A stretch of DNA of 64,000 nucleotides, taken from Brachionus plicatilis. Taxonomy: Eukaryota > Rotifera > Eurotatoria > Ploima > Brachionidae. Position 1 is the stretch's first letter. The number at the start of each line of letters is the position of its first letter. Positions 1 through 10,340 of this stretch are shown here, in pieces. The stretch spans positions 203,248 to 267,247 of the forward strand of contig QEOQ01000359.1 in NCBI GenBank assembly GCA_010279815.1, read 5' to 3'. Under the pieces are notes generated by a model. It was not told the origin of the DNA. It made no database searches and saw only the letters and a program-made list of their open reading frames with translations. The translations under genes were made by a program, and so were the position numbers.

Positions 1-96
1 AATTTAAATAAAAAAAAAAAGAAAAAAAGTCAAGTCATGACTTTGACTTAAATTTTTGTGACTTAGACTTAAAACTGTGACTTAAAAACAAGTCTG
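1..96. mobile_element. Right end of an hAT-like MITE, cut by window edge
   Basis: The segment is built from repeated GACTTGACTT/AAGTCAAGTC words and ends in ACAAGTCTG, the complement of the CAGACTTG end of the complete copy at 58995-59529. The left end lies outside the window, so the target duplication cannot be checked. Confidence 0.6.
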
Positions 97-631
97 AATA
101 AAATATACCAAAAATTAAATAAAAACTGCATATTAAAAATAAAAAAATTTTTTTAAATAATAAAACAATAAATTGATTAAAAATTAAATAATGCTATTGA
201 TTTTATTGAATTTTATTAAAAATATTATGTAATTTAATTTTTATTGTTACTTTAATAAATTTATGGAAAACTTTATTCAAAATATTATATATTTTATTTA
301 ATTTATGATATAAGAGTGATCGTGTCCGCTGATAATTCATCCAGATCTTTTTAACCTTTTTCGACCAGTCTGCATTAACTCTCATTAACTTCATTTGTCA
401 ATTCATTTTTATTGTCAATTTGAGGACTGATATTAAGATAAATCGAGTCTTCACCAGTATTTAAACCACGTTGCCTTTTCTTTTTTTTGGATTAAACTAT
501 CTTGAAAGACCTCAGAGGCTACAAGACCGTCCCAATATAAATTGCTACATTATTCCCCACTACTTTTTTTCTGTCTTTACTGAACAACGAATAGTGTGGA
601 ATATTTTTAAATGATCCTTAATTAAACCAAG
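97..631. other. AT-rich intergenic DNA, no gene seen
   Basis: Both strands hold only short, low-complexity open frames. The AAACCAAG at 624-631 is the left target-site duplication of the next element. Confidence 0.5.
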
Positions 632-1355
632 GGTAGTCAGACCTATCCGACAAAGTCAATTCCGACAATTTTTTATTAATTAAATAATTAAATAAAATAT
701 AATTAATTAAAAAGATCCTTCATAATTGTCCTTGGTTTAAGATCTGGTTTAATTTCTAAAAGTTTTTCGTAAACCCTGGTATATGAAAGCTCTGACTTGT
801 CTTCTAGTTAGAAAAAAACAAATGGAAAAGATTAATAAGTAGGATTCGGTCGGCATTAGAGACAAAAATTCTTAATGGAAGACCACGAGTTTCTGTATTT
901 TCAATTGTTGATGAAGCACTACGAGAATTGGTTGTTGATTGCTTTATATTAGAAGATATAATAGCGGCTCTGTTGCAATTTTCGTTGCCTATTTGTTTTG
1001 GTTGTTTGGTAATGGTGCTTTCAAATTTTTTTATGGTTGCTAGGCAACCAGAAGATTCGTTTTCACTACAAATCCAAGATTTGTATCCAATTATCTTCGA
1101 TTCATATTTAAATCGATACTTTTCACCTAAGTACCAATACAATGTTTCCCTTTGGTGGTTTTAAACTCAATAAAAGTATTATCTTGACTTTGAGACATAT
1201 CAGTTATAAAATAAATTTGGTGACAATACTATTTTTTGGTTAATTTCTATATGATATTACTTAAAAGAGATTGACTTTGTCGGAAAAGTACTTTTTTAAT
1301 TAATAGTTAAATAAAAAATTGTCGGAAGTGACTTTGTCGGATAGATCTGCCAGCC
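632..1355 (-). mobile_element. Non-autonomous MULE-like DNA transposon with FLYWCH remnant
   Basis: The 724-bp unit is bounded by identical 8-bp direct repeats AAACCAAG (624-631 and 1356-1363). The ends are inverted repeats: the left end from 632 and the complement of the right end share CTATCCGACAAAGTCA followed by TTCCGACAATTTTTTAT, about 45 bp with few mismatches. A further inner copy of the GACTTTGTCGG motif lies at 1271-1284. The interior holds a minus-strand FLYWCH-like reading frame. FLYWCH domains are typical DNA-binding modules of MULE transposases, which suggests an internally deleted MULE. An 8-bp duplication would also suit other superfamilies such as Merlin. Confidence 0.8.
804..1198 (-). 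pseudogene. FLYWCH-type zinc-finger fragment, frameshifted
   Basis: A minus-strand ATG at 1198 begins MSQSQDNTFIEFKTTKGKH, then the frame closes at a TAG. One frame over, the reading continues as YLGEKYRFKYES, then WICSE, CLATIKK and a Ser/Thr-rich tail. This is the FLYWCH layout (aromatic stretch, W-x-C, then C), but the expected H-x-H pair is degraded to about IGNEN. With the frameshift and no transposase core, it is a relic carried inside the 632-1355 element. No ATG lies in the downstream frame. The FLYWCH call comes from the motif pattern only. Confidence 0.65.
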
Positions 1356-1867
1356 AAACCAAGTGATCAATAAAACATGCACAACTTGCTTATTTAAATT
1401 CATGAGTTGAAGTAGTCCCACTTGAATACTAATGACGTTACATTAGTATATTGGTATTTGACGTACGCATTTCCGTTTGTGCACTTGCCACAACTTTGTC
1501 TCCTTGGCATATTGTGATGGTAATGCTCGTTCGTTCTTTCTGTAAATGCGACAGAGTTTATTCAATTTTACAGATAAAATCTAAACTAAGCACAGATCAT
1601 AAAGTTGTTAAGTTGAGTTCTGTCTGTGTTGTCTACGTCGGACACATATTCAAATAAAAAAGCTTGAGATCAAAAGTTTATTAATGAATTAGTTAAAAAA
1701 GTATGAATGAAAATACCCACCATTTAAATTTTATTTTAAATACTTATTCAAATCAAACTTTGATAAACTTAGAGACATCTTAAAGAGAAAAGAAATACTA
1801 GTCAAGTGAATGCTAGCTAGTGTTTCAAAGAATTTAAAATTTAGTTGCAACCAAGTGAGAAAGAACA
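1356..1867. other. Intergenic DNA, no gene seen
   Basis: One plus-strand open frame (1451-1657) has no recognisable motif and starts at a non-ATG codon. I see nothing else beyond AT-rich sequence. Confidence 0.45.
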
Positions 1868-2015
1868 TAAAAATTTAAAACTAACTTGTACATTTCTTTT
1901 CCTCGACTCTTCTTCGGCTCTTCTTCAACTGTTCCTTTCCTCATCTTTTTCTTTCTCGAGGAAAGGAATAGTTGAAGAACAAAATGCGTACAAGTTAGTT
2001 TTAATTTGTACTGTA
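1868..2015. repeat. Foldback MITE, TACAGTACAA family, copy 1
   Basis: The arms AACTAACTTGTAC (left) and its complement GTACAAGTTAGTT (right), plus CT/AG-rich stretches around CCTCGA and TCGAGG, fold back on each other. The right end TTGTACTGTA matches the ends of the copy at 40796-40898, and the left end has decayed. No clean target duplication was found. Confidence 0.65.
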
Positions 2016-2297
2016 GAAACAACAAAATTTAATGTTATAATACATAAACGAATATACATATGTATGTTACTGTCATTTTTTAAAATGACTTGGCAAATGA
2101 TAAAATTCAATAGAAAATAAATTGTATATTCAAACAAGGTAGTCCGAGTACTTTCTTTTGGGCACAGTTAGCTATTAACAAAGTGTTCTTTTGCTTTCGA
2201 GTGTTCACTTTGAGATATTCTTTCTGAGTTCAAGGTGAATTTTCAATAATCGAATTTGATAAATTAAATTATCAATGAATTATTTTGTTTAAATTTT

Positions 2298-3060
2298 GTT
2301 AATCCTTACAACGAGTACCACGTAGATAAAAAGCAAATTTCAAAAACAAAACAAGAGAAAGACTTAGGTATCACAATGTCTGAAGATTTAAAGTGGACAA
2401 CTCATATAAACTCGTCAATCAAAAAAGAAGATAATGTTCCTGGAATGATAAAAAAAACATTTAAATTCCACAATAAGGATTCACTATCAAGACTATACAA
2501 GGCGTTTGTCAGACCTCATCTTGAGTATGGAATTACAATTTGGAGACCTTACTTGAAGAAAGACATAAACGCCATCGAAGCTGTTCAAAGATGAGCAACA
2601 AGGCTTGTGCCTGAAATCAGGAGAATATCTTATGAAAAAAGATTGCAAGAATTAAATTTGACAACATTTGAAATCAGAAGACTTAGAGGTGGCTTAATAC
2701 AAATGTTTAAAATAGTTAAGGGATTTAATGAAATTAATTGGTTTAATAAAATTATATTTAAAAAATGAACAGTCATTTCAATCGACACATCAATTAAGGT
2801 CACATGAATTCCAGATAGAAAGACAACTAGTCAAAAACTGTGATCAACGTCTCAATTTCTTCACAAACAGAGTATCAAGCATTTGGACCAATCTACCAAA
2901 AGAAGTAGTCCTATTAAATGACAGAAACGAATTTCAAAATAAACTTGACAGACTAAATTTAGAAAGCTATTACAATGGATACTAAAACTCCATTTCATGT
3001 GGCCAGCCACATTATAGCAATTTATTTATTATATTATTATTATATTAATTTAAATTAAAA
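2298..3060 (+). mobile_element. 5'-truncated LINE: C-terminal RT region
   Basis: The translation reads EKDLGITMSEDLKWTTHI, then RPHLEYGITIWRPYLKKDI, then a stop in place of an expected residue, RISYEKRLQELNLTTFEIRR, another stop, and in a second frame NFFTNRVSSIWTNLPKEVV. This matches, segment by segment, the C-terminal part of the fuller LINE at 27776-30751 (ERDLGIVLCSNLKW, RPHLEYAIAAW, YDERLKKLGLTTLKVRR). Stops and a frameshift make it dead. It ends in a TTATTTATTATATTATTATT-type tail near 3020-3050, as expected for an ATT-tailed LINE. Endonuclease and RT catalytic parts are absent. Confidence 0.85.
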
Positions 3061-3257
3061 AAAAAAATTTTTTGCAAAAAAATATTTGGCACTATAATTT
3101 AAATTTTCTCTGTACTGCGAAGCTTTATTTTCTATTCAATTAATATTTTAAAAATTTTTGAATTATTTTGTCAAAATTTTTGTTTCCTTAATTGATATCA
3201 AAAAAGTAATATAAATTTTCTTAAAAACTTAATTATTTTAATAATTAACATTATTAA

Positions 3258-3297
3258 AACACCAGAAAAAGACACCAGAAAAAGACACCAGAAAGAT
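3258..3297. repeat. Short tandem repeat, 14-bp unit x3
   Basis: ACACCAGAAAAAG is repeated three times, the last copy incomplete. Confidence 0.8.
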
Positions 3298-3314
3298 GCA
3301 CAAAAATGAATAGA

Positions 3315-4098
3315 TTGAAAATTTTTCTTTAGAATCTGATGCCTAAAATTATGTTTAATTCAAGGACAAATTGATAGATTTTATGCCAAGGAATATTTTA
3401 ATTAAATAATTCAAAAGCTCAGTTTTTAAGAACGATTTCTTTAATAAATCATTTTTTTTCTAATAAAATAGCCAAAAAGATTTTTTTATTTACACCTAAA
3501 TCAACAATTTTTTTGTAATTTATTTTTTAAAAAGTTTATATTTTAAAAGTGAATTTTTAAAAAATCTTTTATCTAATATCCATCCATTCAAAGTATTAAA
3601 TCGTTATAAATCTAAAGTCTATCATAAAATAATGTTTTTCATGGTTGATCAGAGAAAATTCCTTCATATTTTGAGAAGAATTTTTTAAATTAAGCACCTC
3701 CAGACAAGCTTTTAGAGAAATAGAAAATTGATAAAATAGGAAAATGCATATGCCAAAGATGGTATACCAAAATAATATCTGGAAAAAAAATTGATTTTCA
3801 AAAATGATGAATATTCACTATTGACATCTGACTCATCTTTAAATAGATGAATTGAGCCAAAATTAGAAATGAATTAAAATTTTTGTATAAGGTACATCTG
3901 ATGTTTAGCATTATATTTTATTAAAAGAATTTTTTTAAATTTGAAATTATTATTTATTTATTTCAGCAAAAAAAAAATATTTAAATTTGAATCTTTAGAA
4001 TTAAACTTGATTTTTTGTTCAGCTGACTAGCGCCAATTTTTAGATTTTTTTTGTGTCTAGAAAATTTAATTTTTTGCCAGCAATAAAAATTTTTTTAA
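3315..4098. repeat. 5' flank of glycosyltransferase gene, duplicated at 13570
   Basis: Several blocks match the flank of the second gene in the same order: TTATGTTTAATTCAAGGACA with ATTGATAGATTTTATG, and later GGAAAAAAAATTGATTTTC with GAATATTCACTATTGACATC. The gene therefore duplicated with its upstream DNA. I see no other gene here. Confidence 0.65.
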
Positions 4099-5298
4099 AT
4101 GGATAATCATATAATAAAAGATAATGTTTACAAAACATTTTATTTTTATCAATTTTCATTGATTTTATTCTTTTTTCTTACCTCTGTTAAAGAGGTTGGC
4201 TCAAATTTGGAACTATTTTTCCTTAGAATTGTTATTTTTATATTTTTAATTAAAAAAATTTTTACACTTTCAAATGGAAAAACAAAATTGATATTATTTT
4301 TAATAAATTGTGCAATTTTTTTATTAATTATTCAATGGAAAAACAATGATAAAGAGATGACAAAATATGCAATTTTATCAACAAATTCAAATAATTTCAC
4401 TGATGAATTTAGCGTTTTCTTTACTGAAACAAACATCAATCGTGATAAAATTAGCGAGAGACAAATGTGCTCAATAGAATCAGCAGCACTTCACAATCCA
4501 CAAGTCAAAATTTATTTGTTTTCCTTAAAGGCCAAAATAGATGATGCAATTTTGAAGAAATATAAAAATATCAAGTTTGTGTTGACGAGTCCAGAGGAAG
4601 TTTATGAAGATACACCACTTTTAGATTGGTGGCAATCTCAGAAAAACACACTTGAAAAAGGCCAATTTAAAATAAACGATTTATCAGACACTTTTCGGAT
4701 AGCCTTGGTTTACAAATATGGTGGTCTTTACTCAGATTTAGATATTCTAAACCTGAAAAATCTGCAACCTCTAAAAAACTTGAATGGTGTTTGTTATTCA
4801 AAAGATGGAAACTCGATTGAAACAAACAATGCCATTCTTTTATTTAAAAAACGTCACGGATTTCTGCTTGCTACAATGAAGGATTTGATTGAAAATTATA
4901 AAATTAATATTTGGGGTTATAATGGACCTAATTTGATGTCCCGAGTGTTAAAGGTTTATTGTAAAACTCAAAATATTTATAGAGATTTGGTTTTTGAAAA
5001 AAATCAAGAGTACAAAATTTTGAATTTTAGTCAATTGTACAACAAATGTGACATGGTATTATTTGACAAAAAATTTTTTTATCCTGTCCATTGGACTAGA
5101 GCAACATCATTATTCGAAAAAAATTCGTCATTTGTAATACAAGATTTCAAAGATTCATATGGAATTCATTTCTTTAATAAAATTACAAGTACTTTAGATT
5201 TAAAACTAAATGACAATAGCATTTACGAGTATTTTATCTCACAAAATTGTCCATTGACTTATAGCTATTTGCTAAATAGAAGTTTAAAAAATATTTAG
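4099..5298 (+). CDS. GT32 family glycosyltransferase, alpha-1,4-GalT-like
   Basis: The single-exon ORF of 399 aa probably encodes a Golgi enzyme that transfers a sugar (galactose or GlcNAc in known relatives) to a glycan or glycolipid. Visible family features are an FFTETN block near residue 107, CSIESAALHNP at 124-134, the nucleotide-sugar/metal-binding YSDLDIL with DLD at 213-215 preceded by FRIALVYKYGG, NGPNLMSRVLKVYC, FYPVHW, and a C-terminal CPLTYSYL. These are the DXD core and C-terminal domain shared by A4GALT and A4GNT relatives. The first 80 residues hold about three hydrophobic segments (about 14-28, 38-55, 63-79), unusual for a type II enzyme with one anchor. The ATG is the first in frame. 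The upstream DNA and whole gene are duplicated at 13870. The exact donor and acceptor cannot be told from sequence. Confidence 0.88.
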   Translation: MDNHIIKDNVYKTFYFYQFSLILFFFLTSVKEVGSNLELFFLRIVIFIFLIKKIFTLSNGKTKLILFLINCAIFLLIIQWKNNDKEMTKYAILSTNSNNFTDEFSVFFTETNINRDKISERQMCSIESAALHNPQVKIYLFSLKAKIDDAILKKYKNIKFVLTSPEEVYEDTPLLDWWQSQKNTLEKGQFKINDLSDTFRIALVYKYGGLYSDLDILNLKNLQPLKNLNGVCYSKDGNSIETNNAILLFKKRHGFLLATMKDLIENYKINIWGYNGPNLMSRVLKVYCKTQNIYRDLVFEKNQEYKILNFSQLYNKCDMVLFDKKFFYPVHWTRATSLFEKNSSFVIQDFKDSYGIHFFNKITSTLDLKLNDNSIYEYFISQNCPLTYSYLLNRSLKNI

Positions 5299-6599
5299 TA
5301 ATAATCCGAAATTTTTAGTTAAGTTTTTTTTTTATTTTAATTCAATAAAATTTTGTCTTTATTTTTCAATTTTTGCGGACCTTATTTAAAAATTTTGATA
5401 CATTGCTTAAATTTCTTTAAATTCTTTTAAATATTTAGTAAAATCTTTAGATACCTGCATTTGGAAGCTTTTATTTTCCTTTTAGATTATTTTTTTTAAT
5501 ATTTGTAACCTAGAGATTAAAGATTGGAAATTTTTATTTGGTCTGATTTAATTTGATAAATTTGCTTTAAAATTGATTTTTTGCTTTAGACTAAATATCA
5601 TTTAATTTTTTTTCACTTTTTTTTTGGCATAGAGACAATTTATTTTGAAAAATTAGTAATTTTATAATTATGCGGTGCACTTTTGAATTTAATATTTATA
5701 ATTTAATTTTCAGGGAGAAAAAAAAGAAAATTTGTCTTTTGATTTTTATCAAATCATTTTTATTTTCAAAATGAGATCTTTTTGCAACTAAATCTTTGAA
5801 AGATAAAATGAAAACATGATTTTGCGTCTGTCACCAAATAACTGCTTCACATAAGCAAGGATAAATAGATGATTATTTTATTTCGCTTGCCAGCTTCTCA
5901 ATGTAGAATATTCTCTCTTGGTAGCTGACCTGCTGATTTGTTTATAATGAAAGTTAAAAAAAATAAATAAAGTTTTCACAATTAACTTACAACATTAAAG
6001 ACAACATCTAATAAGTAATATAAAGTTACTTTGTTTTCAAGATTTAATATTTTTATAAAGTAGCTGTACTAAGGGTATAGCATACCCTTTTCTTTTTAAA
6101 AATTTTTCTTTATCAAGGAAGATTTGGAACAGATATTTATTAACTCGAAAACAAAGTATTATAAAAATTATATAAAAAATCAGATAACTAATACTTGAAG
6201 AAGCATTAATATTGAATGGAACTTCTTTTAATTTTTGATTAGAATTCCAATATCTATTAAAATTCCATTATGATCATTTTTTAGAATATTTTTTAGATTC
6301 TTGTCTTCACTTTGTATTTTGGCAATATCACAATCTTTCGTTTCAAGAATGTCGTTTTTGAATATACATCTTTTATTTGGCATACTGATAAATTTTTTGT
6401 TATCAATTATCTTCTATTTTTGTTTACTTTCGACTATAAAAGGTAATTTTGTCTTGCCAAAATATATTTGTTTATTTCTACAGTATGTTGCAAAAGTTAA
6501 GAATTTTTTTTTTTAAATCAGTCTTTTTTTGTATGGAAAAATAAAAAAAGATACTTTTTTTTTAAAATTTTTATTTTCCATCAATCCAAAAACACAAAA
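5299..6599. other. AT-rich intergenic DNA, no gene seen
   Basis: AATAAA-like poly(A) signals follow the glycosyltransferase stop near 5344. The remainder is low-complexity, and the frame at 6301-6516 has no recognisable motif. Confidence 0.4.
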
Positions 6600-6903
6600 C
6601 CATAAAAAAATCAAGTTAAAAAAAAATACAAAAAAATACAAAAATATAAATGAATACAATCGATCAATTTTTTCACATACTCAGTCGTAATCTTTAATCA
6701 CTCTTTGCATAAAATCTCTTTTAAACGCTCAATAGAGATTACTTTAGTGTTTACAATTTTTTCATCTATGTATGACCATCAGTTCTCGATTGGGTTGAGA
6801 TCTGGTGAATGCGAATACCATGCCTAAACCTCAATGTTCTGTTCTTTGAACCAGTCACTCAATGAGTGAGCAGAATATGCAGAAGGGCAGTCTTGTTGAA
6901 AAA
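6600..6903 (-). pseudogene. Tc1/mariner transposase C-terminal relic
   Basis: Read on the minus strand in one frame, the segment gives QQDCPSAYSAH, DWFKEQNIEV, a stop, then SPDLNPIEN, a stop where the usual L-W follows, WSYIDEKI, and IERLKEILCKE before another stop. QD at the start is the second catalytic aspartate region and SPDLNPIE is the hallmark block around the third catalytic acid of Tc1-like DDE transposases. Three in-frame stops and loss of the N-terminal half make it dead. The terminal inverted repeats were not recognised. Confidence 0.85.
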
Positions 6904-6937
6904 ATCAATGGGTCATTTGGCTCAAATAGGAGTTATA

Positions 6938-7090
6938 AAAAATATTTTTTTTTTCTAAAAATCGAAGATTTAGGAAAGTTTTTTTTAATAAAAAATTCAA
7001 AATAATTATTTTTTTAAGCAATTTATGAAAAAAAAAACTTTCTTAAATCTTCGATTTTTGGAAAAAAAAAACATTTTTTAAAAAATTTTG
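6938..7090. repeat. Inverted repeat with AATCGAAGATTT arms
   Basis: TCTAAAAATCGAAGATTTAG at about 6953-6972 is mirrored by CTTAAATCTTCGATTTTTGG at about 7041-7060. T and A runs flank both arms and about 70 bp separates them. It lies directly beside the Tc1 relic and may be an independent foldback element. Confidence 0.65.
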
Positions 7091-7704
7091 AATTTTGAAT
7101 TGGCCGTTTTGAATTAATAAAATTAAGCTTAAATTTAACTTTTATCTATTTTTAATTAACTCTAGAATTTTTTTAAATTCTTAATTCTTTTTATGAGAAC
7201 AAAGACAATTTTTTTGTTAGAGAAAAAGTTAAATTTGGGCTTTATTTTTGGAAAATATCCCATATTCAGGGTATTTTCTAGCAAATTAAATTTTTATTGT
7301 TATAACATAGAAACGATGTAATCTACTCTCAAAGAAAAAAGGTTGGATTTGGGCTTTACTTTTAGACTGGAGTCCTGACTTTAGAACTCCCTTGTCAATT
7401 GTCTCAAAGAATTTGCAGCAGTGGATAGTTCAAAGCTTGTAATTTTTCTAAAATTTATTTTTCATTTGTTCTTTTTGAAATTATTCAAACTGTAACAATA
7501 TTTAAAAAATTTTCTAACAATGGTGAAAGGAGTTTAATTACTCAAAGCCATTTTAAAAATATATTAAATAAACTATCAAAAAAAAAAAAACCTTTACTCT
7601 TAGAGTCGTGAACACGTGTTTACGGTACTTTAAAATTTAACCAGTCTAAACATGTAAATTGTATTTGTCTACAATTATAATTAAAAAATATAAAATTATT
7701 TAAT

Positions 7705-7965
7705 TAGCGATGATAAAATTTTTACATCTAAAAAATTTCCATTTAGAATATCAAAGAAAATATCAAAAAAAATCTCAAAATATTGATATTTTATTTGACC
7801 ATTATTTTTGCTGTGTTAATTTTAATTCATTTTTTTTTGTTAAATCTAGTGAAAAAATTTTTGTTTCATGTTGTTTCATCATCAAAGTTTAAAAAGTTAA
7901 ATTTTGTCAATTTAAATTAATGAAAAATAATTTTATTTTTGTAATTTTTTGAAGGTTTGTATGAA
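7705..7965. repeat. Dispersed non-coding repeat, also at 13075
   Basis: Blocks such as AAAATCTCAAAATATTGATA, GTTTCATGTTGTTTCAT and ATAATTTTATTTTTGTAATT recur in the same order at 13075-13290. The function is unknown. Confidence 0.6.
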
Positions 7966-8552
7966 AATTCACATTACCTAGAAGGGGTTTTATTACCGCT
8001 GTATGAGACTCTAAAGCTTTTTTTTGGAGAAATCTCATTACAGTTTACTAACTAATCCTAACCTATTGAGTCTTAGAATTAAAATCAGTGGCGAGTTTTT
8101 GATATCGTTATGTAGAATCTTTTCTAAACTTTTTAAAAATTTAATTTTCATCCCTAAAAGTTAACTTCCGAGGTCTACCAGAACGGAATGTTATTTTAAA
8201 AGGACATGAAGAGTTGAAAAGTATTTAAATTTAGCAGTTTAGGAGAACAATTTACTCAAAATTAGAAAACATGTAAGAATTAATTAGTGTTAAAAATCAA
8301 ATATTGTATTCGATTTAAAACTTGAATATTTTAAAATAAAAATTTTAAATAATTTGCAAATAAATTGTGAATTTTTAAGATTATTAAAAATTTTTGTTTT
8401 CATGTTAATTTTATCCCTTTCTATTTTCTAAATTTTGTAATTTTTAATTCGAGAACATGATAGCAATTTTGGCTTTTTTAAAAAACTAAATTTATCAAAT
8501 ATTCTTTTTTCCATAACGATTTTTTTTTTTTTTCTAAGATGTAATTTCAAGC

Positions 8553-8640
8553 AAGTGGTTGAAAGGGAGGACTAAGTTCCATTCCAAACAACCTGGGATT
8601 CCATCCCAAACTATATTTTAAATAAAAAATAAAGATTATT
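8553..8640. repeat. Dispersed repeat, also at 18845
   Basis: GGTTGAAAGGGAGGACTAA followed by CATTCCAAACAACCTGGGAT matches 18845-18925 (GGCTGAAAGGGAGAATTAA, CATTCCAAACAGCCAGGGGAT). Both copies lead into AAATAAAA-type tails, so a small retroelement 3' end is possible. Confidence 0.6.
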
Positions 8641-9117
8641 TAATACTTATCCGAATAAAAAAAATTAAACGATTAAATAGTTTGAATAAAATAAAAAAAA
8701 AATTTTAAATTAATTTAAAAATAAATTCATCTATAATCGAACAAAAATTGAATTTAAATTTTTAAACCGATTATTATTTTATTTTGCGTTAAACATTAAC
8801 AAAATTATGCTAAATTTTGGTATAAGATCATTACTTTTTTTACATTTTCAGGGCTTAATTTATTGCGATAATCCCAAACACTTTATCTGGTAGCTGAAGA
8901 AAGTTGTTTAAATGGAACTGAAGTCGCTAGTAAACAAAAAATTTCAAGAAAAAAATTAAACAAAATTGGATAGTTTTTTTTGTCAGCCTTCCAAAAATCA
9001 ATAGGATCTATATTCTTTGAAGACTCCAAACATAGTTCTTGGCTAAATTTCCATATGTTTGACAGCTGTAGCTTTTTTCTGTGGCAATTCAGATGCTATT
9101 CTCTTCTAAGGTTCTCC

Positions 9118-9796
9118 GGGTCTAGTCCAAAATGTGAACATTTTGTTCACATAATCTCTGGTCACATATTTGGTGACCATAAGCTGGTCACATAAAAAAA
9201 AATGTTCACCAAATCTTAGATTAAAAAAATTATATTATTAAATTATTAAATTAAATAATTAAATAATTAAATTATTAAATTAAATAATTTAAAAAGACAA
9301 AAATTTAAAAACACTATTTTTAAAAGCTTTTACACTTTGATTAAAATCAGATGATACACCAATAAATAACCAAGATAGTGATGCCGAGTTGAGTTTTAGT
9401 GAGAATTTAATTACAATAGATAAGGAATTAAGCGTGTTAAATCTAAACACAGGAGAAAAAGCAATACATTATCGTGAAAAAGCAATGACTGAAATTACTA
9501 CTTCTCAAGAAACTTTGAATGTAGTAAAAACAGCACTTAGCAAACATGCAAACCCTGTACAGTGTGATTTATGTGGAGAATTAATGAAAAACATCAAGGG
9601 TGTAAAAAAAAGGAATTGGAATTAATCTTTTTTTTTTTATTTGCATTTAAAATTAAACTTTTATTTTAAAATTAATATTTACAAAAAATAAAAACTGGAC
9701 TCGAAAAATTTTTTAATTTTTTTATTTATCTATTTTGGTCACCAAATATGTGACCAGAGATTATGTGAACAATTGTTCACATTTTCCACTAGACCC
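9118..9796 (+). mobile_element. TIR transposon with captured C2H2 zinc-finger piece
   Basis: The 679-bp unit lies between perfect 8-bp direct repeats GGTTCTCC (9110-9117 and 9797-9804). The termini are about 60-bp inverted repeats starting GGGTCTAGT, with near-identical inner blocks AAAATGTGAACA, GTTCACATAATCTCTGG and TCACATATTTGGTGACCA. Inside is a short coding piece (9341-9625). A related element with GGGT ends and a homologous interior lies at 23992-24594. It encodes no transposase, so it would move in trans. The superfamily is uncertain: MULE-like or Merlin-like from the GGG end and 8-bp duplication. Confidence 0.88.
9341..9625 (+). pseudogene. C2H2 zinc-finger exon fragment inside transposon
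   Basis: The open frame reads SDDTPINNQDSDAELSFSEN, through EKAIHYREKAM and SKHANPVQCDLCGELMKNIKGVKK to a stop. C-D-L-C followed by GELMKNIKGVK resembles the first half of a C2H2 finger, and the related element at 23992 keeps the second part with GVKLHKSKS, supplying the histidine. There is no upstream ATG in frame, so this is a captured internal exon or the decayed N-terminal domain of a transposase, not an expressed gene that I can support. Confidence 0.55.
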
Positions 9797-9804
9797 GGTT
9801 CTCC

Positions 9805-10340
9805 TATTTCTCTTAGGCGAAATGTCTCTATTTCTTAATCTTTCCCATGTATTTGTTTTATAATCCTTTGACTCGCTAATTCCTCTATGCTGACCATTTA
9901 ATTTGAATTTCTTGAATAATCCTTGTCGTGTTTAAATTAAAAATTTAATATCTAAAATATTCAAATTAAAATTTGATAAAAGAAAATGTTTGAATCAAAA
10001 ACTGAATATCATAAATATTCGATTTAATATTTTAAAACAAAAATGAATAAAAAAATAATTGAAAAAAAAAATTAAAAATATTTTATTCAATTTAATTGAT
10101 AATTTAATTTCTTCTGTATTATTTAGAAAGAATCAAAAATTGATTAAAATGAGCCTTTGATTATTTTATATGAATTAAAGATTAAAAGCTATTTAAAAAG
10201 AAAAAACTCAACTTTTTTGCAAAAAACATTATTTATGTAAATTTATTTTAAATAGTCATCCAAATTTTAAATAAATAAATAATCAACTTTTACTAAAAAT
10301 CTAAAATTGAATAGATCGGCTTGTGCAGTTAAAATAAATT
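9805..10340. other. Downstream of AMN1-like gene, no gene seen
   Basis: AT-rich DNA. The 9805-9905 part may belong to an old minus-strand ORF interrupted by the 9118 transposon. Confidence 0.4.

Larger units (their letters stand above)
7091..9109. other. Intergenic DNA with relics, no intact gene
   Basis: The stretch is AT-rich. The phrase TTTGGGCTTTA occurs twice (near 7234 and 7350) in a weak local duplication. Around 8975-9109 the minus strand looks faintly coding (LEENSI, ATEKSYSCQTYGNLAKNY) and appears continuous with 9805-9905 once the transposon at 9118 is removed, so that element may have landed in an old ORF. No family is recognised. Confidence 0.35.

Noticed and set aside
1451..1657. 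68-codon frame after the first MULE-like element
   Set aside because: Non-ATG start, no motif, no context.
6600..6903. A functional Tc1/mariner transposase
   Set aside because: Three in-frame stops and absence of the N-terminal half.
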